DNA from: Acanthaster planci | Lineage: Eukaryota > Echinodermata > Asteroidea > Valvatida > Acanthasteridae | Length of the DNA: 23,066 bases | Direction of reading: 5' to 3' | Assembly (NCBI RefSeq): GCF_001949145.1 | Contig: NW_019091405.1 | Coordinates: 266,871-289,936 of the forward strand | Shown: positions 16,601 through 23,066 of the stretch, piece by piece | Position numbering within the stretch: the first letter of the stretch is position 1 | How the letters are laid out: each line of letters opens with the position of its first letter | Made by a program: the position numbers and the translations under genes | Notes under the pieces: model-generated | The model's input: only the letters and a program-made list of their open reading frames with translations | Database searches by the model: none | Told to the model about the DNA's origin: nothing

Positions 16601-19600
16601 ACGCAAAGCTTCAAAACTTGTTTACGTGTAATCTTTTCTTTCTAAGCTTTCTAGTAATATCACTTTGATTTTATTGGACTTGGCTTGATCTTTTCAGACT
16701 CAATGTATATGAATACTGCTAGACTGTGATATAATGTACCTGCATACTCGTTAATGTGCCGCTTACCGAAAGTAACTCCTTTGTTGTTCATCTGTGTCTC
16801 GTACGCCGCCTTCACTGTGTCCATCGACCCCGTGATCTTGTCCACGTAATCGGTACAGTCAAAGGGCAGGATGACCGACTCGGCCAAGTCTCGGGCTACC
16901 TCAGCCCATAGCCTGGCAACAGCCTGATGCCGTAGGAAGTCGTAATCAAGGAACACCTTCATGTAATAGAAAGTCTCGTAGACGGAGTGGTAAACAGGAT
17001 AGCTGGATATGCCAAGCGACTGTCGACAGAATTATTAAGACATGAAACATCAACAACAATAGCAGCAACAGCAGCAGCGACACCAAGCCCAGTCATTTAT
17101 AATTATACACTCGACCACTAAGTGAAAAATATTTGATTTTCAAACTTAGACATGCACTTCTAGGGGAGAGAGAGTCAACTGTAAGCTTGAATTCTAAGTA
17201 GGATGCAACAGACTCTTGAATAGGGCTGAAGCAACAATACGTATTCATGAGTGAGGAGGGTCATAGGTCGTGCTTTTGAAAATCTGACTAAAAAAAGCGG
17301 AACGAACCAGCTGATAACCCGATTCTGTACAAGACGTGGGGCAACATCACTCCACGAACCCAATTTGCTGACTCTATCAGGGAAAATGAAATAGTAACTG
17401 AGATGTTTTTGTTCACTTTCGTTATTTTGTAACTTGTTGAACGATTTGACTTACAGAATCGTACTTGTAACGAAGATCAGCTGCCGGTACCCCGATACGG
17501 TACATGAACGGAGCAAAATCGCTCCCCGAACCCAAATTTCTGACTCTGTTGGAGAATATGAAATACCAGGTGAGAATTAATTGGATTTCACTGTAATCTG
17601 TATCATGAGGTGAATGATTTTACTTACGGAATTGTAAATGTAACGAAATTCAACTGCTGACCACCCAAAAAGGTATAAGTGGATCAAAATTGCAACCGCA
17701 CTAAGATTTCCGACACTAGGCTATAATCATTGATTCCTAATGGACGAGAAGCCGTTGATTGAAACTGTAAATTGCATAAACTCCACATTAAGCATTGGAT
17801 TGCGCATTGTTTAAAAGACTGGAATTGGACTGGAACAGACTGGAACAAAAATCCAGACTTTTAAGGAACGTTTGAGTCCTTTTTCCTAATTTGCAACACA
17901 ATCTACATTATATTATCCCTGTACAAACCGGACAGCTCAATTCCTCTAGTATACGTCAGCATCGTTGCGATGTTATTAGCAACGGTATCAGAGCCAGCAG
18001 AAAAAGTATACCAAATTTTCTATGATATAAGTTATATCGTGGTCGAACAAAATAAAAATCATGCTCACTGAAGTCAACAAGTCCGGCAACTTTTCAGGCA
18101 CTGTAGGAAGGTCCACGTATTAGAATAACTAAACAAATAGCAATCGAAATCCCGTAACTTTACTGAAAGCAGCTTGCTTTTGGGATAAAGAATTCAACTC
18201 TGTGTTCCATATACATATAGGGGCCTTTTGTCCTGAAGGTTGAAGTGACTACAACATGCACCCTAAATGGAACTCGAATTTGAGATCTGCCAGGGAAAAA
18301 AATGGTGGGGTTGAGGAACCGTAATTTCAAGATTTGGTGCTACCTGGGCAGTGTATCGGGATCGTTGGCATCTACAGGGATGCGATTACGCCAAGTATCG
18401 TACAGTGACATCGATAGGTCTTCTGGGGCAGGCACCTGTGTTGCAGGCATGGAATCGACGACAAATATTTGACATTCGGAAAACAGAATTATCAATGATG
18501 AATCTAAAAGATGATTGGATGCAGGAGGTGGAGCTGACCTTCCTCCGCATGTTATACCCGTTTTGCTAGGTCAAAAGTGCAGTTACTGCCAATCAGTGGT
18601 TGATAAAGCTACGGCTGGCTGCGAGCACAAAAGTAACAGGAAAGTTTGCACAGTCAAGTTTATCACACTAACTGAACTTGTGAGCTTGAGTGACATTTGG
18701 CTGCCAATATATACAAATTAGCATTATGTTTGCAAACAAAGGAAGGTCTACCCTCTCAGCACAGGAATGGCCAGTTGAGCGCCCTAGCAACACTGAAGAT
18801 ACACGTACCCATGAAAATATCCATTCTGGTTTTTATGCCAACTTTCTCATGATGGTGTCCTGTCACAGTCACTGGCGTTCCAAAGTGTGGCTGTTGAATA
18901 TCGTGTTATTATGACACTTCGTGATCATACCAAAATTATGTCCTTTTTTGTTCAAGAACACTAAGAAAACACAAAGCAACATTTCTCTGGGAGAGGGTAG
19001 CCTGTAACAATTGCCACATGGCCTACATATAGATGTTTTGTAAGCTTCTGCCCCGATTTTGAAACAAGTGGATGATTTATGCTTTTCTTTAGACGATCGT
19101 TTTGTGGAACCTTTCGCACTTCCTCGGTTTGTTAAAAATTTGATATCCCTTTGAGGCTTAAGTGATTCCATAGTGCAATTTTTATAAGCCTTTATAATTG
19201 TTTATGCTTTTCCGAATAACAGAGGGCTAGGTTATCGGCATGTGCTCACGCAGCAACGAATCACCGCAGAAAAAAAAGGAATTAGAAGTGCACAGTTTTT
19301 GTGTGCAAACAATGCATTATTGTGATTTTCTCCCTGGAAGGACATCGTAGCTATGCCATGAATATGGAAATCCGCATTAGCATAAAACCATCGAAGACAC
19401 TTGTTTTTATAATACCAAAATAAATGGACAATAAGGTTATCTGTAACACACATGTACACTTTCAATTCTTTGAATAAATCCTCTAATAAATCCTCTTAAT
19501 GCAGCTGTCCCCGTTTGGCAAGCAATTTTCAGACTCTATTTCCAAAAACTCTGACCTTCTTTGAAGCTGCAAAGATAGCCTGGTAGAGCAACGGGGTTGA

Positions 19601-22198
19601 TTTGACTTGAAGTGTGTAGTTACCAGTCACGGCAGAATCAACATTGATGTACGCCACGGCCCTCGCAGCCAGTATCCTCTGAAATTCCTGTGCAAACAAT
19701 AGGTGGTTTGGAATACATTTTCAAGTCATTCTGAAACGCCAAAAAGCCCTTTTCAGAATCTGATAGCTTTGATTTTCCTGAAAGTGATTATCAGAAAAGG
19801 AAAATCCCTATTTTTCGTTGATCGAATTGGAATCTTTGCACACTGTAAAGCATGTTTCACAAGATGCCTTTATCTTGTGCGATATTTGACAGAAACCACT
19901 CGCTGCTAGCCACTTTTGTCCATTAACTCATTTAGCAGTTATTTTATCCGAAACCATTAACGTTTGAGGCAATTTTCAACCTTTCAGCTATTGACATTTT
20001 TACCATGCAACTCCAATTTTTGTTTTAGAGGGCACTTAAAGCATGCCCCAAATAAAGTACAGTGTCTGCCAATAACAGCCGAAAACAGAAACGTTTCGTT
20101 GAAGACTAAGGTGATTTCCAACTTACGTAACTGTGGCCAAGATCTGACAACTGTGTTACTACAACTTCCAAAATGTGTTTGCAGAACATAGTAAGTAAGG
20201 TCTTACTGAATTGACCAGTACTCTAGTTCCTAAAAGAAAATCACCCTACCTCTACAAACTCTGTAGAACCCAATAGACCATACTCCTCAGCACCCCAGCT
20301 AGCCAACACAATGGATCGCCTTGGTTTCCAACCTGTAAACAAACATTGATCAAATCAATGTGCTGTAATGGGAGGAAGCTTCTTCTATGTTCGACCTCTT
20401 TTTTTTCTGTTTCTTGCTCTCAATATACCAGAAAGAAATGGCAAGTGCTTTGTGTATTTGGTCAATATTTTGAAGCCAAACCTTTCCCTCTTCATTTTCT
20501 ACTGGGACTCCCTTTGGTCTGAACAACTGAGAGGTTCATTTTCTTCCTTCGAGGCCAAACATACATCGACCACTCAGATCCGTACTCGCCACCTTAACCC
20601 AATCATCCAGGTGAGTACTACATCCAATAGCCATTGAGGTTCGGACTGCATATTCATGACTTAGCTCAGGGCGGAGCCACTCCCTGAACCAATCACCATT
20701 CAGTACACAACCTCACCTGATTTCCTCAGCTCTCCAAACGCACGTGACACCTCCATCAAAGCTGCTGTACCACTACTCGGATCTACAGCTCCGTAGACCC
20801 AAGCATCACGGTGATTACCAATTACGACATACCGATCTGCAGACAAAAATGAAAATGAAAATCTAGTTGACTTTGTCAAAGAAACCTGAAAGATATTTTT
20901 GGGGGGAAGAAACCAAAACCAAAAAACAACAAAAATTGTGGGCTGCAATACTTTTAAAGAGTGTTTGAAGACGTTTTGATGAACAGCATCAGTGATAGCA
21001 CACACGGAGCTTCATGGGGGGGGGGACTCCACAAGTGGAGGTGAAGCCCGCACACTAACTTTTTGTGTCTGGTGACGATTTCTGTCTCCTGTTATTATTG
21101 TGATTTTCAGTTTAATTGTAATGTTTCACCAAATGGAGTTTTGTTTAAGCAACCTCATGATTAGAGGGACGGAACATGTTGTTGACGATTCCTTCCACTT
21201 GTCAGATATTTTCATCATTTTGTTAGTCTGGCATAAAATCGTATCAGCGCAAGTTGTGTTCTATTAAATTGCCTAATATGTGCGGTGGCTCATTACGTAT
21301 GTGTATAAGGCACCTGGTTCAACCTCCCCTTTGATGATACCGATGACGTCATATGTCGTCCGCCTCTCTCGTGTGGTATGGATGGTCATTTTCACATTCC
21401 TACATGACAGAAAATAATGGAACAACTTTTTTGTTTTGTGGTTAGCATCGAAAAGTTAAAGGGGTTTCACTTGAAATGTGAATTATTTCAACTTCCTCAC
21501 TGTCCGCGGTCCTGAATCAAAAATGGGTAGTGAGAGACCAGCAACATGTGTCAGCTGAACTCGTAATCAGGTACCAACCTTTGAGGGTTGCTGAAGCCTG
21601 GACCAATGCGGTAGGTGACAGGTAAGTGACCCCTCCAGGATTCAATGACCTCCACACCGGTCATGTTGCTGGATTGAGAAACAGTAAAACTACTGTCAGG
21701 CATAGCCCTGTTAGGATTAAGACACTGCCATTTCGGGAGAAAGTAGGCGTAGACAGGATTCTGCTTTTGAACAGGCCCCTGGTCTAATGACGTCAAGATT
21801 CATTCACAGTGATCGCTTTCGGATGAGTGCGAGCAGAGGACAACGGATTTGAAGCTCTTTGGGAAAATGCATATGTGAACAAAGCAACACGTCAACAATT
21901 CATAGACCTATTCTTCAAATTCAGATGTTCGAGGCTGCTGAACCGAAAGACAGATAGTAAAAATGAATTTAACTTGATTTTAGCAACAGTGACGAGATAG
22001 ATCTCGAAGTATATAAGGACTTTGGAGAATGTAGGCTACTTCAAGCTGTGGTGAGAACTGAGAAGATAACTCTCAACACCAGTCTTTGCATGAGGTGTGA
22101 CATTTACCCCAGAAGCAGTTGAGCATCCCCGTAGCCGATGGGATGGACAGGTATCTTGGGCAGGGCTGTGTCCTCGTCGTCTATGCGAAAGGCAAACG
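13484..22198 (-). CDS. NAALADL1: Gene A: NAALADL1/FOLH1-like M28 zinc metallopeptidase, exons 6-17 (5' end outside window)
   Basis: This is a spliced gene of twelve visible exons covering the end of the protease-associated domain, the whole M28 catalytic core and the C-terminal helical dimerisation domain (TFR-dimer type). The N-terminal exons lie right of the window. Metal ligands seen: His and Asp in [13 protein letters not shown] (exon 9), the Glu pair in SWGAEEYG (exon 10), Asp in AYINVDS (exon 11) and His in [10 protein letters not shown] (exon 14), so all five zinc ligands plus the general-base Glu are present. The C-terminus has the family motifs [20 protein letters not shown] and [16 protein letters not shown] and stops at TAA after LQDVLAFDG. 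All phases join without frameshift. Odd points: exon 11 has Gln where gene B and the relatives have Arg (TLQVKSTP), and exon 13 is flanked by two extra copies of itself. Likely a membrane ectopeptidase; substrate unknown. Confidence 0.87.
14596..14684 (+). mobile_element. tRNA-derived SINE or tRNA retropseudogene candidate
   Basis: ATGGTCAAGTGGTTAAGC resembles a tRNA A box and D arm. About 40 bp on, GGGTTTTAATCC resembles a mutated B box (GGTTCGAATCC), and GTGGCTGC plus an A10 run follow at once. The order of A box, B box and A-tail fits a short tRNA-derived retroelement. No complete cloverleaf is evident. It lies in intron 16 of gene A. Confidence 0.35.
15799..15840. repeat. Duplicated GC palindrome with two NotI sites
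   Basis: AACTCGCGGCCGCGAGTT at 15799-15816 is a perfect 18-bp palindrome. About 24 bp on it is repeated almost exactly (AGTCGCGGCCGCGAGTT, core 15823-15834). It lies in intron 16 of gene A, amid AT-rich sequence. Confidence 0.9.
15908..16000 (-). CDS. NAALADL1: Gene A exon 16
   Basis: Acceptor atattacag|TTTGATG, donor TTTCTCAG|GTAAGA; 93 bp. It encodes the highly conserved family motif [20 protein letters not shown] followed by RKFL. Confidence 0.92.
16215..16296 (-). CDS. NAALADL1: Gene A exon 15
   Basis: Acceptor cttatag|AATACA after a pyrimidine tract, donor AAAAAAGA|GTAAGA; 82 bp. It encodes [20 protein letters not shown] then SQTDKK, a helix of the dimerisation domain. Phases join both neighbours exactly (Glu and Asp codons are split). 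Confidence 0.86.
16767..17019 (-). CDS. NAALADL1: Gene A exon 14 (zinc ligand His, start of dimerisation domain)
   Basis: Acceptor gtcgacag|TCGCTT, donor ACTTTCG|GTAAGC; 253 bp, 84 codons plus one base. [19 protein letters not shown] carries the last zinc His. HQAVAR and [16 protein letters not shown] start the helical C-terminal domain. Confidence 0.9.
17047..17077. repeat. Impure CAA/CAG trinucleotide tract
   Basis: CATCAACAACAATAGCAGC and the following AACAGCAGCAGCGACA form a short CAR repeat in intron 13 of gene A, just beyond the acceptor of exon 14. Confidence 0.8.
17285..17373 (-). pseudogene. Frameshifted relic copy of gene A exon 13
   Basis: Starting after gatag, the bases read AGTCAGCAAATTGGGTTCG and give [12 protein letters not shown], clearly homologous to [12 protein letters not shown]. 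One inserted base then shifts the frame (the YRIG equivalent continues in another frame, ending at a TAG), and no GT donor matches the end. It lies in intron 13 about 170 bp downstream of the working exon in transcript order. Confidence 0.6.
17455..17545 (-). CDS. NAALADL1: Gene A exon 13 (working copy of a triplicated exon)
   Basis: Acceptor ctccaacag|AGTCAG, donor GATTCT|GTAAGT; 91 bp. It encodes [20 protein letters not shown] then [20 protein letters not shown] is the substrate-pocket loop near the active site; the GSGSD form is NAALADL1-like (glutamate carboxypeptidase II has Asn at the fourth position of the loop). An alternative acceptor six bases downstream would drop Val-Arg but fits the family less well. 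Decayed copies flank it on both sides. Confidence 0.88.
17546..18343. other. Gene A intron 12
   Basis: 798 bp. Apart from the open extra copy of exon 13 at 17628-17715, nothing was recognised. It contains a short inverted repeat GATATAA-G-TTATATC at 18024-18038. Confidence 0.65.
17628..17715 (-). pseudogene. Extra copy of gene A exon 13, open frame with splice sites kept
   Basis: The segment aligns to exon 13 from its acceptor (gcctag|TGTCGG) through its donor (AATTCC|GTAAGT), including CGTTACA near the end. It is 88 bp, three fewer than exon 13, because one two-base and one one-base loss cancel. Reading in phase gives [11 protein letters not shown]...EFRYIYNS without a stop, but the GSGSDF loop is destroyed. 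The acceptor has a poor pyrimidine tract. Most likely a decaying duplicate; use as an alternative exon cannot be excluded. Confidence 0.6.
18344..18435 (-). CDS. NAALADL1: Gene A exon 12
   Basis: Acceptor gcaacacag|GTGCCT, donor CTGCCCAG|GTAGCA; 92 bp. It encodes [20 protein letters not shown] then [10 protein letters not shown]. The final AG joins A of exon 13 to make Arg. Confidence 0.83.
19556..19687 (-). CDS. NAALADL1: Gene A exon 11 (zinc ligand Asp)
   Basis: Acceptor tttgcacag|GAATTT, donor AAGAAG|GTCAGA; 132 bp, 44 residues. AYINVDSAV carries the zinc Asp. [16 protein letters not shown] differs from gene B at three positions, including Arg to Gln at the arginine-patch position. Confidence 0.9.
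20250..20332 (-). CDS. NAALADL1: Gene A exon 10 (catalytic Glu)
   Basis: Acceptor gtttacag|GTTGGA, donor GTAGAG|GTAGGG; 83 bp. [17 protein letters not shown] has the general-base Glu and the zinc Glu. One residue differs from gene B (IVLASW against IVFASW). Confidence 0.91.
20717..20836 (-). CDS. NAALADL1: Gene A exon 9 (zinc ligands His and Asp)
   Basis: Acceptor gtctgcag|ATCGGT, donor AAATCAG|GTGAGG; 120 bp. [17 protein letters not shown] carries the His and bridging Asp zinc ligands; [13 protein letters not shown] follows. Confidence 0.92.
21314..21399 (-). CDS. NAALADL1: Gene A exon 8
   Basis: Acceptor catgtag|GAATGTG, donor GAACCAG|GTGCCT; 86 bp; same protein as gene B exon 8. The donor is weaker than gene B's GTAAGT. 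Confidence 0.87.
21579..21668 (-). CDS. NAALADL1: Gene A exon 7
   Basis: Acceptor caatccag|CAACATG, donor CCTCAAAG|GTTGGT; 90 bp. It encodes [20 protein letters not shown] then IGPGFSNPQ. The NMT sequon is specific to this copy (gene B has KMT). Confidence 0.88.
22108..22198 (-). CDS. NAALADL1: Gene A exon 6 (first exon in window)
   Basis: Acceptor gtctcccag|CGTTTGCC, donor CTGGG|GTAAAT (exon ends after the first GG); 91 bp. It encodes [19 protein letters not shown] and [10 protein letters not shown], one residue different from gene B. Exons 1-5 would lie beyond the right edge. Confidence 0.87.
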
Positions 22199-23066
22199 CT
22201 GGGAGACGACGAAGATAAAGTGTCAAAAGTGGCCAAGAAAGCGTTTAGTGTCATCTGGTTGACATGTCCCCTCATCCATTAACTGCATTGAGTATTCTTT
22301 AAAATCTAATCAAATCAAGAGACCTTTGCAACTTCGACAATCCACGACACAAGGTTGCATGTTTTGCATAAGCTAGATTGCAAACCAGTTACAGCACTAT
22401 ACCAATAGTCGTCTGATCTCCATGCTAAGCTTCATTTTTGAGATTGAAACCGCTTTTAGGCATTCAATTTTCAAATGTTTAAAAAAATCGATATCGACAG
22501 CATATGGTTTGATGTTTCAGTGACAGTGTGTTTACTTATTATTCTGATAACAACTTCAACGTCAGGGGGCTGAACATTAGTCGACGCCGGAGACGAAGCA
22601 GACCCTTGATATATACATCACCTAAAAAGGTACAGCAGCTTGCACTTTGTCTATGCCATTACTAGAAGGGGATTCTGGGTGTGGAGAGCTGTCGTGTAAG
22701 ATATGCACATGGACCATCTATATTTGACTCCTTTTGCCTCTACGACCATTAAATCCAGGCGGGGACTCGGATTTTGAACTCCCGGAGTCTGTATCAGTGT
22801 GAATGATTTGCCCTGCGTCTCGGGGGAGAAAAATCCCGGGGGATCGGGAATAGGTCATATCCACCACTTTTGACCAGTTGGATGGGCTATTGAGTCATTC
22901 CCTTTTTAGTGGTAAGAAAGCAATAAGGAGGATTCTGAGAAATTATTCGGACAACCAAATGTGTTTATTAGTGAAAAAGCTAAAGATACGCTGTTTTGAT
23001 GTAGTAAGGTTCAGGGGTCTAAGTTTACATATCAAAGATGTACATCAATGACATAAACGGCGACCA
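22199..23066. other. Part of gene A intron 5
   Basis: Non-coding and alignable to gene B intron 5 (3981-4790). Exon 5 of gene A is expected roughly 200-300 bp past the right edge, judging from gene B spacing. Confidence 0.65.

Larger units (their letters stand above)
18436..21313. other. Gene A introns 11 to 8
   Basis: Introns of 1120, 562, 384 and 477 bp. Intron 11 contains extra sequence not matched in gene B. Open frames inside it on the minus strand (18869-19171, 19232-19465) show no recognisable domain. Confidence 0.6.
18344..23066. repeat. Segmental duplication, right copy (gene A exons 12-6 and introns)
   Basis: Partner of 716-4790. Similarity runs into the window edge, so the duplicated block continues right, where exons 5-1 of gene A are expected. 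Intron 11 is about 370 bp longer here (18436-19555 against 808-1561). Confidence 0.85.

Noticed and set aside
18024-18038. Inverted repeat GATATAA-G-TTATATC
   Set aside because: A short, pure A/T-rich palindrome expected by chance in this composition.
18869-19465. Two minus-strand open frames in gene A intron 11
   Set aside because: No recognisable domain, no counterpart in gene B, and not needed by the exon phases of the host gene.

Overview
The window reads as nuclear DNA of an invertebrate animal. Coding sequence is split into short exons with consensus GT/AG splice sites, introns are AT-rich, and there are simple repeats, a decayed LINE and MITE/SINE-like debris. I see no bacterial operon structure, ribosome binding sites or phage genes. 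The species cannot be fixed from sequence alone; a marine invertebrate such as a cnidarian or amphioxus is a guess.

The only protein-coding content I can support is two neighbouring genes on the minus strand, in head-to-tail order. Both encode M28-family zinc metallopeptidases of the glutamate carboxypeptidase II / NAALADase-like group (FOLH1, NAALAD2, NAALADL1), and they resemble NAALADL1 most closely. Gene A (right) enters from the right edge and is seen as its last twelve exons (numbered 6 to 17), with the stop codon at 13484-13486. Gene B (left) is seen as its first twelve exons (1 to 12), from an N-terminal membrane-anchor exon at 11216-11556 down to 716, and it leaves through the left edge. 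Exons 6 to 12 occur in both genes with identical lengths and phases. Their introns can still be aligned in part, so the genes are a tandem duplication with a unit of about 18 kb. Every exon phase joins correctly. Adding exons 1-12 of B to exons 13-17 of A gives about 787 codons, or 750 if the second in-frame ATG is used; the latter matches the usual family length.

Layout from left to right: a (CAAA)n microsatellite and a 19-bp minisatellite lie in intron 12 of B. B exons 12 to 2 fill 716-8297. The large intron 1 of B (8298-11215) holds a dead, 5'-truncated non-LTR retrotransposon at about 8615-10440. B exon 1 ends at 11556. A 1.9-kb intergenic spacer (11557-13483) contains a possible hAT-like MITE and a degenerate tandem repeat of about 29 bp. 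A exons 17 to 6 fill 13484-22198. Intron 16 of A has a tRNA-like SINE candidate, a GC-rich block and a duplicated NotI-site palindrome.

The products should be type II membrane ectopeptidases acting on peptides outside the cell. The dinuclear zinc ligands and catalytic glutamate are intact wherever they are visible. Several pocket positions differ from classical glutamate carboxypeptidase II, and one differs between the two copies. The most unusual structure is exon 13 of gene A, which is present three times about 170 bp apart: the working exon, a frameshifted relic, and a third copy that keeps an open frame and both splice dinucleotides.
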